A stretch of 64,000 nt of DNA from Gammaproteobacteria bacterium (GTDB lineage Bacteria; Pseudomonadota; Gammaproteobacteria; Pseudomonadales; Pseudohongiellaceae): the NCBI GenBank assembly GCA_029245395.1, contig JAQWPL010000015.1, positions 62,001 through 126,000 on the forward strand, written 5' to 3'. Position numbers and translations under genes: made by a program. Shown here piece by piece: positions 1-7,914 of the stretch; positions within the stretch are counted from its first letter, which is position 1, and each line of letters starts with the position of its first letter. Below the pieces are notes generated by a model that made no database searches, was not told where the DNA came from, and worked only from the letters and a program-made list of their open reading frames with translations.

Positions 1-2
1 AA

Positions 3-290
3 CGTCTACAGCAACGCTATGATGAAGATTCGCTGTCGGAGTTTGTGAAGTTTTATACCATTCCAGGCATGGGTCATGTGACAGGTGTTTTCAATGCCCG
101 TATCTCAAGTCTTGATGCTCTGGAAGCCTGGGTGGAACGAGGGCAGGCTCCTGGCGACTTGGTCGCTATTGATGAAAATGATGGCACGGCGGGCAGGACT
201 CGACCTGTATGCCATTACCCTGCATGGCCACGCTATAACGGCCGCGGAGATATTAATGATGCAGAAAGTTTCAGTTGTGTAAATCGTTAA
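3..290 (+). CDS. Tannase/feruloyl esterase family hydrolase, C-terminal end only
   Basis: The reading frame is open from the window edge, so the 5' part lies outside. The visible 95 residues match the C-terminal end of the tannase/feruloyl esterase family (secreted alpha/beta hydrolases that cleave aromatic esters). The motif PGMGHVTG carries the expected catalytic histidine, followed by a segment like LEAWVERGQAP and the family's closing pattern RPVCHYPAWPRYNGRGD...ESFSCV. The nucleophile serine and signal peptide cannot be checked here. It lies 38 bp upstream of a degraded transporter gene on the same strand, so the pair may once have handled an aromatic ester and its uptake; that link is inference. 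Confidence 0.85.
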   Translation, partial: RLQQRYDEDSLSEFVKFYTIPGMGHVTGVFNARISSLDALEAWVERGQAPGDLVAIDENDGTAGRTRPVCHYPAWPRYNGRGDINDAESFSCVNR

Positions 291-328
291 GCCTCGTTAA
301 TAGTATTTTAAATTCAGGCATGTGATTT

Positions 329-1368
329 TTGGTGCAGGTTATCAATTCCAATAATAGAAGTGATTCCCGGCTTTCTCATTTAATTGCCCTGGCCGCTTTA
401 GTGATAGCCGGTGAAACAATATTTCTCCTGCCCTTCGTTTTATCGCGTATTTTCAGACCCACTTTTCTCGATATATTCAATATCACCAATTTGCAGTTGG
501 GCACAGCATTTTCCCTATACGGCATTATTGCCATGGTCTCTTACTTTGCCGGTGGGCCGTTGGCTGACAGGTATCCGGCGCGGCATTTACTGGTGGCAGC
601 ACTGCTGGCTACTTCATTGGGTGGGTTGATCATGGTCTCCATTCCACCCATCAGTTTGCTAACCCTGTTGTATGGGTTTTGGGGCCTGACCACTATTTTC
701 CTGTTCTGGGGAGCGCTGATAAAAATGACCAGGGAGCTGGGTGGTCACAACCAGGGCCAGGCCTTTGGATTGCTGGATGGTGGACGCGGATTATTTTGTG
801 TGCCTATGTAGCGTATAAAAGCACTGATGATTTTTCGCTCTATGCACGGGATGCTTTTGGTTACAACGAAGTGGATGCAGCGCGTATTGGCACCATTTCA
901 TTCTGGATGCGTCCTATTGCCGCAGTAAGTGCCGGTTTATTGGCAGATCGCTTTAACAGCACTTTGATACTGGCGGTCAGTTTTAGCCTGGTTATCGCAG
1001 GCAGTACTTTTATCGCTGCCGGTTTGGTATTACCAGGATTGTTATGGCTGCTATTGCTAACGATAGCGGCAACCAGTGCCGGTATCTATGCGCTCAGGGG
1101 TTTGTACTTTGCCATTTTTGGCGAAGCTGCTGTGCCTGCACACGTTACTGGCACGGCAGTAGGTGTTGTTTCTTTTGTGGGTTTTACCCCGGATATTTTT
1201 ATGGGCCCACTGATGGGTTACTTGCTTGACAACTCTCCTGGTGCAGCAGGTCATCAACATGTCTTTGCAGTAGTTGCTTTGTTTGCTGTTTTTGGATTGA
1301 TCTCCACAGTAGTATTCAAACGTATAACAAAAAGTCCAATCAATAAAAACGAGGTTTTATCTTCATGA
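329..1368 (+). pseudogene. MFS transporter, broken by internal deletion and frameshift
   Basis: Two frames together resemble one major facilitator transporter. The first frame (329 to about 811) gives about four membrane segments and runs through LLDGGRGLF, then stops at TAG after a few odd residues. The second frame picks up near 800 with LCAYVAYKSTDDFSLYARD and continues through about five more membrane segments to TGA at 1368. A normal MFS protein has 12 helices and 400-450 residues; joined, these give about 345 residues and lack helices 5, 6 and most of 7. So a stretch has been lost and the frame shifted at about 785-805. The first frame starts at TTG 329 or GTG 332 with no clear ribosome-binding site. 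The end overlaps the next start (ATGA). A sequencing error alone would not explain the missing helices. Confidence 0.75.
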
Positions 1369-1646
1369 AAGCAATCTGGAACAATCAGATTCTGGCCGAA
1401 AGTGATGACACGGTTGTCGTAGAAAAAAATCACTATTTCCCCGTGTCTTCCATTAATGCCGATTTTTTTTCAGACAGTAAAAGTAATTCTTTTTGTCCCT
1501 GGAAAGGGCAGGCCAGCTATTACAGTATTGAAGTTGATGGTGAAACCAATGAAGACGCTGCCTGGTTTTATGCAGAACCGTATGAAGCAGCAAGCGAGAT
1601 CAAAGACCGGGTAGCCTTCTGGAAAGGGGTTCAGGTAACTGACTGA
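1365..1646 (+). CDS. DUF427 domain protein
   Basis: A 93-residue protein of the DUF427 family. It shows the typical opening with a short strand ending LAESDDTVVVE, a middle with FCPWKGQASYYS, and a late segment AAWFYAEPYEAASEIKDRVAFW. The family is a small beta-rich fold of unknown biochemical role. The start codon overlaps the stop of the broken transporter by four bases, so it was probably co-transcribed with it. Its last 16 bases overlap the 3' end of the minus-strand racemase-family gene, a convergent overlap with no room for a terminator. The family call is firm; the function is unknown. Confidence 0.85.
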   Translation: MKAIWNNQILAESDDTVVVEKNHYFPVSSINADFFSDSKSNSFCPWKGQASYYSIEVDGETNEDAAWFYAEPYEAASEIKDRVAFWKGVQVTD

Positions 1647-2296
1647 ATCAGGCGCAAGGCCGATTCGATATGCAGTCTTGCCAGGTCTATAAATTGTCTG
1701 TCTGTGTTGAGCAGTGACAGTTCTGTACAGGCAAGAACCACACACTTGTATTTCGATAACAGAGATTCCATTTTTTCTTTTTCTTGTTGAGAAAATCCGG
1801 TTGCAAAAACATTGAGCCTGATTTTATCCAGAGCCTGGATATCTTGTGGGCTGGGGAAATCCACTTTCATTTTCCTGGCGGTAAAATAGTCAGCTAACTG
1901 GTCTGATTGCATGGTATGGCATGTACCGGCCAGGGTGATGTGTTGAATTCCTTCAGCTTGAAGTACATCCAGCCCCGCCTCAAAGGGGTGGGCGATCCTG
2001 GCGCGTGTTTCATCTGGCATATCCAGCCTGTCCAGCGCTGCATGCAAGGTGATATTTGGCACAAGGTAAATAGTTGCTCCGGAGTCTACCAGGTCTTCCA
2101 ACATGTAGCCCAGTAGAGGTTTTAGCGCTGCATATTTATCAGGCAGGTTGGCATTGATGCGCTCGAAATCAACGTCGACGGTCGCAACCGGGCAGGCAGT
2201 TGGGTTCGTCCAGAGTGCATTTAAGGTCTCCAGGTAAAACTGTGATGCCTGTTTTCCAAGCAGCGGTAACCCTATGTGTTTTGTGTTGTTGTTCAC
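1631..2296 (-). CDS. Aspartate/glutamate racemase family protein in the ergothioneine operon
   Basis: This 221-residue protein belongs to the Asp/Glu/hydantoin racemase superfamily. It opens IGLPLLGK and has the C-terminal motif ACTEL with Cys190 in the place of the second catalytic cysteine. At the position of the first catalytic cysteine (the C of CNTxH-type motifs) it has Pro80 in LVPNITLH. A cysteine at 126 (AGTCHT) lies elsewhere. Two-base racemases need both cysteines, so this enzyme may be inactive as a racemase, work on one face only, or do other chemistry. The gene starts four bases before the egtD stop (ATGA), implying translational coupling with ergothioneine synthesis. The product and substrate are unknown. 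Confidence 0.8.
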   Translation of the reverse strand: MNNNTKHIGLPLLGKQASQFYLETLNALWTNPTACPVATVDVDFERINANLPDKYAALKPLLGYMLEDLVDSGATIYLVPNITLHAALDRLDMPDETRARIAHPFEAGLDVLQAEGIQHITLAGTCHTMQSDQLADYFTARKMKVDFPSPQDIQALDKIRLNVFATGFSQQEKEKMESLLSKYKCVVLACTELSLLNTDRQFIDLARLHIESALRLIQSVT

Positions 2297-3240
2297 TGGC
2301 GTTTCAAAATGTAATCAGCGAAATAAGCGTTTGAATCCATGATTTTGCTCACCAGCTTGAAATCAGTTTCAGCGATGATGTTGTTGAGTATGTCTTCATC
2401 ATACTTGCGCGAAATTTCCGTATGGATTTTTTCACCTTCTGCAAAATTATAGGTTTTGTCCAGGCTTTCGATGTAAACCGTTTGGGTTGCCAATGAAAGA
2501 AGGTAGCTGTAAGCAATACCTTCTTCTTCGACGTATTCAGGGGCATGGCTAAAATTATCCAGGCTGAAATTCGCGCCCAGTTCTCTGTTAATGCGTGTTA
2601 GTAAATTCAGATTGAATCGGGCAGTGATGCCATTGCTGTCGTTATAGGCGGGCAACACGATGTCGCGGGGTTTTTTCAGATCCACCCCCAGCAGCAGGAT
2701 GTCGTCATGTTTAAAGTTTGATCCCATTTGGTAAAGAAAGTCGGCTGCCAGTTCGTCATCGAGGTTTCCGATGTTGGAGCCTAAAAAAAGCACTACTTTC
2801 TTGTGAGCTGATGCGTTGTAGGCAGCCAGGGCATCAAAATAGTGATCTTGCCTTGGTTGCACATCAAGATCAGGAATTTCTTTAGCCAATACCTGTTCAA
2901 GATGCTCCAGGATATTGCCGGAAATATCGACAGGGTGATAAACAAAGTCATATCCCTGTTTAACCAGTTTCTTCAACAGTTTCTTTGTTTTTTTACCATC
3001 CCCGGCACCCAGCTCAATAATTTCAAAAAAACTGTCCTTGCTGACATTCAGCGCATCAATTAATTGCTGGGTTTTTTTGAAGAAGATTTCGTCTTCAGCC
3101 CGAGTCAGGTAATACTCAGGCATGTCCATAATTTCCTGGAAAATTCTGTCGCCCGTCGCATCGTAAAAGTACTGGGAAGGGAGGGACTTTTCGTTGGCGC
3201 TGAGCCCGGCATCCACATCCTGTTTGAATTGCTCAATCAT
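2293..3240 (-). CDS. egtD: L-histidine N-alpha-methyltransferase EgtD
   Basis: EgtD makes hercynine (trimethylhistidine) from histidine and three S-adenosylmethionine, the first step of ergothioneine synthesis in the cytoplasm. The 315 residues match the family length. Visible family marks are the N-terminal QYFYDATGDRIFQEIMDMPE, TRAEDEI, the SAM-binding ELGAGDG near residue 97, VDIS, FLGSNIGN, the conserved FNLNLLTRINRELGA segment and the late FAEGEKIHTEISRKY. It lies 12 bp after egtB and overlaps the racemase-family gene. The pathway's C-S lyase EgtE is not in this window, so that step must be encoded elsewhere or done by another enzyme. Confidence 0.93.
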   Translation of the reverse strand: MIEQFKQDVDAGLSANEKSLPSQYFYDATGDRIFQEIMDMPEYYLTRAEDEIFFKKTQQLIDALNVSKDSFFEIIELGAGDGKKTKKLLKKLVKQGYDFVYHPVDISGNILEHLEQVLAKEIPDLDVQPRQDHYFDALAAYNASAHKKVVLFLGSNIGNLDDELAADFLYQMGSNFKHDDILLLGVDLKKPRDIVLPAYNDSNGITARFNLNLLTRINRELGANFSLDNFSHAPEYVEEEGIAYSYLLSLATQTVYIESLDKTYNFAEGEKIHTEISRKYDEDILNNIIAETDFKLVSKIMDSNAYFADYILKRQ

Positions 3241-3252
3241 TTTTTTTACTTC

Positions 3253-4410
3253 CTACTGCGCCAGTCTTATTCCGGAATATTGCCATTGCAAATGGGGGTG
3301 GAAGAAATTCCTATAGCTTTTTCTGCTTTGCCCTTTTGCTGTGGCAGTAGAGGCGCCTCTGAGCACCATCTGGTTAATCATGAATTTGCCGTTGTATTCG
3401 CCAACGGCGCCCTTGCTGATTTTAAATCCGGGGTAGGGCAGGTAGGCAGAATTGGTCCATTCCCAGCGTTTACCCCAGGGTAATTGGTCGCTGGCAACTT
3501 CCCATTCAAATTCCGTGGGCAGGCGCTTGCCTTTCCAGCTGGCAAAGGCAAATGCTTCATAGTAAGACACATGGGCTAGTATGGCATCTGTAGCAACTGG
3601 AATCAGGCCTGAAAAAGTATAGTGATGCCATTGGCCGTCCACTTTGTGCCAATACAAAGGAGATTGAATATTGTTTTGTTGCATCCAGTGCCAGCCGTCA
3701 TCAAGCCAGTGTTCAAATTTGTTATAACCGTTGTCTTCGATAAACTCGATATAGTCGCCGTTGGTCACAAGGTTTTTTTCCAGAGAGTAAGCGTTCAGAT
3801 AAACTTTGTGCCTTTCACATTCATTATCAAAGTGAAATCCAGTACCGTCATAACCAATGTCGTAAAGCCCTTCATCAATGTTTAATAATCCTTGTTCACT
3901 ATTTAAATCGTTGACCAGATTGACTGATTTGTCATAGACAGGAAAAAGCGGATTATGCCCCAGCGTATATTTAAGGTCAGTGAGTAATAATTCCTGATGC
4001 TGTTGTTCATGATTTATTCCTAATATGGCAAGTTGTATTACTTCCTCTGTGGGCGCGTTTTCGAGAACGTCATTCATGTGCTTATCTACGTGCTTTCGGT
4101 ATAAATATACTTCGTCGACATCCGGCTTGGTTATATCGCCGCGTGCTGATCTGGCAATGCGTTCGCCTACCTGGTTGTAGTAACTGTTAAAGAGGTAGCC
4201 AAATTCAGGATCATATTCGCTGTAACCTGCTGCGAATTTTTTCAGGATCATTTCCTCAAAAAACCAGGTGGTATGGGCCAAGTGCCATTTAGGGGGGCTT
4301 GCATAATCCACCAGTTGGGGCTGGTAGTCTTCAATGGATAATGGAGAGCAGAGAGACTCAGTGAATTGGCGGGTATGCTCGAATTCTTTAGCGACAGGCA
4401 TATGAGCCAT
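3253..4410 (-). CDS. egtB: Ergothioneine synthase EgtB (iron-dependent sulfoxide synthase)
   Basis: EgtB joins hercynine to a thiol (cysteine or gamma-glutamylcysteine) using O2 and non-haem iron, giving the sulfoxide precursor of ergothioneine. The 385 residues contain an N-terminal DinB-like helical domain with the iron ligands, in KWHLAHTTWFFEE (His46) and GINHEQQHQELL (His134, His138), then a formylglycine-generating/sulfatase-modifying type domain ending YRNFFHPHLQWQYSGIRLA. No egtA or egtC homologue is adjacent, which suggests the cysteine-using version of the pathway; that is inference. The start could be ATG 4410 or the in-frame ATG at 4401; an 8-bp inverted repeat covers the first. 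Confidence 0.92.
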   Translation of the reverse strand: MAHMPVAKEFEHTRQFTESLCSPLSIEDYQPQLVDYASPPKWHLAHTTWFFEEMILKKFAAGYSEYDPEFGYLFNSYYNQVGERIARSARGDITKPDVDEVYLYRKHVDKHMNDVLENAPTEEVIQLAILGINHEQQHQELLLTDLKYTLGHNPLFPVYDKSVNLVNDLNSEQGLLNIDEGLYDIGYDGTGFHFDNECERHKVYLNAYSLEKNLVTNGDYIEFIEDNGYNKFEHWLDDGWHWMQQNNIQSPLYWHKVDGQWHHYTFSGLIPVATDAILAHVSYYEAFAFASWKGKRLPTEFEWEVASDQLPWGKRWEWTNSAYLPYPGFKISKGAVGEYNGKFMINQMVLRGASTATAKGQSRKSYRNFFHPHLQWQYSGIRLAQ

Positions 4411-4432
4411 CTTAGCAATCCATCTGGCTCAT
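4402..4432 (-). promoter_or_regulatory. Inverted repeat covering the egtB start codon
   Basis: ATGAGCCA (4402-4409) and its complement TGGCTCAT (4425-4432) form a perfect 8-bp inverted repeat separated by 15 bases. In the egtB mRNA this would fold a hairpin that includes the first ATG and could limit translation. No function is known; it may be chance. Confidence 0.3.
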
Positions 4433-4515
4433 CACTAGCAAGATTGGAAAATTTTTCCGTGTTAAGAAAATTTTTATAATCCTTTAACTGCTTTGCTATC
4501 AAATGCCAGTTGCTT

Positions 4516-4848
4516 TTATTGCTGTTGTTGTCTGCGAATTTCTAACAGCCTGCTACGGTTTATCGCTTGGTTTTGCTCCCAAACATCGAACCTGGATTTT
4601 TCTTCTGCGGGCAGATTTTCTATGCAGTCATTGCGCAGGCCACCATTGCCCATACACTGATCAATCAATGCAACCCAGGAAGGAGTGCCGGGCTGGTATT
4701 GAGCGCCATCGGGGCTTGTTATCACTGGCACCTGATCAGCCGGTGCTCCAGGGCCCATTCTGAACCAGGGATGACAGGCCGTCAGACTGAAGATGAGCAG
4801 GAAAAAAACCACAAGGCGGGCAACAAAATATTTGAGTAAAACAGTCAT
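4516..4848 (-). CDS. Small predicted lipoprotein of unknown function
   Basis: This 110-residue protein has a hydrophobic N-terminus ending in a lipobox (SLTAC, Cys25), so it should be lipidated and anchored to a membrane facing the periplasm. The mature part is polar, with two cysteines (in IDQCMGNGGLRNDCIEN) that could pair, and ends in a basic and glutamine-rich tail (RRQQQQ). I do not recognise the family. It lies 50 bp after the M20 hydrolase and 105 bp before egtB, all on the minus strand, so it may share a transcript with them. The lipobox supports a real gene. Confidence 0.6.
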   Translation of the reverse strand: MTVLLKYFVARLVVFFLLIFSLTACHPWFRMGPGAPADQVPVITSPDGAQYQPGTPSWVALIDQCMGNGGLRNDCIENLPAEEKSRFDVWEQNQAINRSRLLEIRRQQQQ

Positions 4849-4898
4849 TGCTGTAAACAGACCGATGAAATGCTCCAGGCTTTCAGTAGACTTTCAAT

Positions 4899-6230
4899 TT
4901 AGTTCGGCATCAGCTCCAGCATTGCCCTTACAGTTGACTCCACACCCATGCGCACGGATGGCTCCGGTTCTATTTTGAATAGCGGGGAATGATGACTGGG
5001 CACTGCCGGCCCACCTGCTACTTCTGCATCCAACATTTCTTGAGCAGTACCACCCACGCGCCAGAAAGCAATGGGAATGTCGGGGTCGGAAGCGTAATAG
5101 GCAAAATCCTCACCCCCCATACCTGCTGGTACCACCTGAGTTAGAAAATCGCCACCCATACGCTCGGTCCACATGCCATTCAGACGTCTTGCCAATGCAG
5201 GTTCATTGATCATAGGGGGTGTAGTACTGTCCCGAATAATTAGTTCGGGAAGCAATTCCTCGGGTAATCCAGCCACCCGGCCCATGTTTTCGGCAATACG
5301 TCTGATGCCATTAAGCAGTAATTCGCGAGTTTCAGGTTTGGTATTGCGTACCGTGAGCTGAAGTACAGCTTCGTCTGAGATGATGTTGTGCTTGGTGCCG
5401 GAATGAAATGAACCTACGGTGATTACACCTGCATCCCGGGGCGGTAATTCACGGGCCACCAGGGTTTGTAAGGCAAGGACGATTTGGCTGCCCAGGACAA
5501 TAGGGTCTTTGCCGGCATGGGGGGATGCGCCATGGGCACCAACTCCATGAATGATGATGTCCACCATGTCTACACCTGCATAAGGGCTATCATTTTCCAG
5601 CAGGTTAATTGTCCAGGCCGCATTTTGAGCGCTTACATGAAAACCAAGCACATAATCAGGAGTCCCAAAGCGTTCCCACAAGCCGTCATTTTCCATCGCC
5701 ATTGCACCTTGGCCTATTTCTTCAGCGGGCTGAACAAACAGCATGGCGGTACCAGACCATTGGTCTCGCCTTTTGGCGAGTTGGCGCGCCGTGCCTACCA
5801 GGCTGGTGATATGCACGTCATGGCCGCAAGCGTGCATGACAAAATCTTCCTGCCCGGTGTCGGGGTTCAGCTGTTTTGCCAAGGAGGAGTAAGGCAAGCC
5901 TGAACTTTCTTCCACCGGCAGAGCGTCCATGTCGGCGCGCATGGCGACCATGGGGCCTGGCCCGTTTTCCATGATGGCCACCAGACCGGTTTGACCGATA
6001 TTTTCAGTGACTTCAAATCCTGCGGCCCGAAGTTCTTCGGCCATACGGGCAGCTGTAGCGTGTTCCTGAAACGACAATTCAGGATTGCTATGAAAATGCA
6101 CAAACAAGTCTGAAAGATAGGTGTTGTATTCCAGGGCGATGTCGTCGGTAATTTCGTCAGCCTGAGTGAGTAGTGGCAGGGTCAAAGCCAGCGCTAATGC
6201 AAGAATCCGGTAGGGTAGGTTGATTTTCAT
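4899..6230 (-). CDS. Exported M20-family amidohydrolase/peptidase
   Basis: This 443-residue protein has a signal peptide (residues 1 to about 24, ending LLTQADE) and the M20 metallohydrolase pattern: PELSFQEHATA, MRADMDALPVEE, MHACGHDVHITSL with the metal-binding His and Cys, a PAEEIGQGA motif with the catalytic glutamate, and GMGGEDFAYY near the end. This is the branch that includes hippurate and indole-3-acetyl-amino-acid hydrolases, so the likely reaction is hydrolysis of an N-acyl amino acid or small peptide in the periplasm. A terminator-like hairpin between it and the gene upstream (6351-7160) suggests it starts its own transcript, which may run on into the lipoprotein and egt genes. 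Confidence 0.9.
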   Translation of the reverse strand: MKINLPYRILALALALTLPLLTQADEITDDIALEYNTYLSDLFVHFHSNPELSFQEHATAARMAEELRAAGFEVTENIGQTGLVAIMENGPGPMVAMRADMDALPVEESSGLPYSSLAKQLNPDTGQEDFVMHACGHDVHITSLVGTARQLAKRRDQWSGTAMLFVQPAEEIGQGAMAMENDGLWERFGTPDYVLGFHVSAQNAAWTINLLENDSPYAGVDMVDIIIHGVGAHGASPHAGKDPIVLGSQIVLALQTLVARELPPRDAGVITVGSFHSGTKHNIISDEAVLQLTVRNTKPETRELLLNGIRRIAENMGRVAGLPEELLPELIIRDSTTPPMINEPALARRLNGMWTERMGGDFLTQVVPAGMGGEDFAYYASDPDIPIAFWRVGGTAQEMLDAEVAGGPAVPSHHSPLFKIEPEPSVRMGVESTVRAMLELMPN

Positions 6231-6308
6231 TGTTTGCTCCCGGTGATTTTAGTGTGAAGATAGTAGCAAATTATTCATAGCTGAAACCGATGATGAATTT
6301 ACTAAAAC

Positions 6309-6335
6309 AAAAAGCCCGGCATGTGCCGGGCTTTT
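6309..6335 (-). terminator. Rho-independent terminator after the 6351-7160 gene
   Basis: AAAAGCCCGGC, loop ATGT, GCCGGGCTTTT. An 11-bp perfect stem; read on the minus strand it is followed by a T-rich run. It closes the transcript coming from 7160. Confidence 0.9.
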
Positions 6336-6350
6336 ATGAGTAGCAATACT

Positions 6351-7160
6351 TTAATTTCTGATTTCTTCGGGCGGCAGTGTCTGCCCTTCTTCATCCAGCA
6401 GATGCCGATCATTCTGAGAACAGATGTATTCAAGCTGTTCCCAGGTGCGGTCGCGCCTGAAGGTGTGAGTCATGTGCCAGGGTTGTGCTAGCACCTTGGA
6501 GTCAACAAAGGTCCAATCAAGATGCAGTTGGTCGGGATTGTCCTCATCCAGATAAATGCGCTCCGTGATAGTGAGCTGGTCACTGTTAGTGATGCCTGGA
6601 CGACCCAGACGCTGGCCTGGCTGAGTACCAATAGTAGTTACTACAAGAGTGTCTCCCTCCCAGTGGCCACGCGAATAGCCAAAGTAGTTTGGATCCAGTT
6701 CATCCCGGGCAGGCATCGGGCGGCCATCAGTAAAGATGCGACGCACCTGCATCAAGGCTTCCTGAATGACAGTTATTTTGCCTGGTGTAAACAGGAACTC
6801 CACGCTGTAAGGGAAGTTCATTATGTAGGGCATGCCGTCAGGTTCACAATTGTTGGTAGTTTCAGGCACCTCAAAATTGGGGTCGATAGCCATTCTTGCT
6901 GCGTATACTTCCCACGTGGCGAGCGCTTCTCCGATAAGGACGGGTTCGTCACCGCCGACCTGGCGAAAGGCAGGGAACCAGAGGCCGCGAAAGTCAGGCA
7001 GGTTGTCTAGCTCGGCGTAACTGACTTCAGCCGCGTTGGCTGGATAGACAGTGTCGTCCTGGGCTTGAGCCGACGTTGAGGTAATGGCTGTCAAGGAAAA
7101 AGCAATGAGTGCTATAAACGTGGCGGAGAGTTTTGTGCGCAGTAGAGATAAAAATTTCAT
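6351..7160 (-). CDS. Exported hypothetical protein usually paired with DUF6152 proteins
   Basis: This 269-residue protein has a signal peptide (cleavage expected near SAQA|QDD, residue 33). I recognise the pattern but not a named function: ...NCEPDGMPYIMNFPYSVEFLF..., then QVRRIFTDGRPMP, GHWEGDTLVVTT and a C-terminal MTHTFRRDRTW segment. Proteins with this GHWEGDTLVV core occur in proteobacteria and acidobacteria near DUF6152 genes, as here. It sits 93 bp after the DUF6152 gene on the same strand with a 16-bp tandem repeat between them, and is followed by a strong terminator. A periplasmic binding or enzymatic role is possible but not shown. Confidence 0.75.
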   Translation of the reverse strand: MKFLSLLRTKLSATFIALIAFSLTAITSTSAQAQDDTVYPANAAEVSYAELDNLPDFRGLWFPAFRQVGGDEPVLIGEALATWEVYAARMAIDPNFEVPETTNNCEPDGMPYIMNFPYSVEFLFTPGKITVIQEALMQVRRIFTDGRPMPARDELDPNYFGYSRGHWEGDTLVVTTIGTQPGQRLGRPGITNSDQLTITERIYLDEDNPDQLHLDWTFVDSKVLAQPWHMTHTFRRDRTWEQLEYICSQNDRHLLDEEGQTLPPEEIRN

Positions 7161-7191
7161 AAGTCTTTCCAGCTGTGTTCTTAAATTTATT

Positions 7192-7252
7192 TTCAGAAAA
7201 CGGATAGTTCAGAAAACGGATAGTTCAGAAAACTAATAGTTCAGAAAAAACG
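7192..7252. repeat. Tandem 16-bp repeat between the DUF6152 gene and its partner
   Basis: Unit TTCAGAAAACGGATAG. Copies at 7192-7207 and 7208-7223 are identical, 7224-7239 differs at two bases (TTCAGAAAACTAATAG), and 7240-7252 is a partial copy. It fills most of the 93-bp gap between the two genes. Confidence 0.9.
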
Positions 7253-7253
7253 T

Positions 7254-7658
7254 TTAATTGTTTTCCTCGCACACGGACCGGGCACCACCGTCGCAGTAAT
7301 ACGTGCCGTTATCCAGTTGCACCCAGAAGAATCGGCCGCCAGGGCTACCATCCGCATAGGGGCTGACAGAAAAAGTCACTTCATCGCCCAGGCTAAACAA
7401 GTCTGGTGAAAAACCGCGACGGGTCAGGTGTACCTTGCTGGTGAATTCAACCCCCCAACGTACGGCAGTTCCGTCATCATTGGGCACATCCACCATGATC
7501 CAGACGTGCGGGTTGGTCCACTGCACCTCACCGACAACTCCTGTGAATTCTACCTTGATAGTTTGATCAAACATGGCAAACGAATGGTGAGCAAAGACAG
7601 CAACAGAAAGCGTTGAACACAGTGCAGTAGCCGCAATGAGTGTAAATAATTTTTTCAT
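7254..7658 (-). CDS. DUF6152 family exported protein
   Basis: This 134-residue protein has a signal peptide ending in ...SVAVFA|HHSFAMFD. The histidine pair right after the cleavage site and the motif GVVGEVQWTNPHVWIMV are the DUF6152 signature. Cys residues near the end (YYCDGGARSVCEEN) could form a disulphide. The N-terminal HH could bind a metal once exposed, but that is inference. It lies upstream of the 6351-7160 gene on the same strand and divergent from the PQQ dehydrogenase, a neighbourhood of exported oxidative proteins. Biochemical function is unknown. Confidence 0.85.
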   Translation of the reverse strand: MKKLFTLIAATALCSTLSVAVFAHHSFAMFDQTIKVEFTGVVGEVQWTNPHVWIMVDVPNDDGTAVRWGVEFTSKVHLTRRGFSPDLFSLGDEVTFSVSPYADGSPGGRFFWVQLDNGTYYCDGGARSVCEENN

Positions 7659-7914
7659 TTCTCTTTTTCCCTTCTATATCTTTCTATTCATTCCCGGAAA
7701 TTTTCCTCAGCATCAGTCTTTATCAACAACTAAAGGAAAATGAGCGAACGAGAATAGCATGAAGGCAAGTTGCCGCAAAACGCAAAAAAGCAACAAATGG
7801 GGAAAGGGGTCTGATAAGCTTTCAGACATTGTGAAAATCTCTGTGCTGGCGCATTGCATAGCCAGTGTAAGGTGCTATTCAAAGGGGATGAAGGGGATGA
7901 AGGGGGTGGAGATA

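Noticed and set aside
7759-7914. Upstream extension of the PQQ dehydrogenase
   Set aside because: The added residues precede the signal peptide and would bury it; repeated GGGGATGAA words make several false starts.
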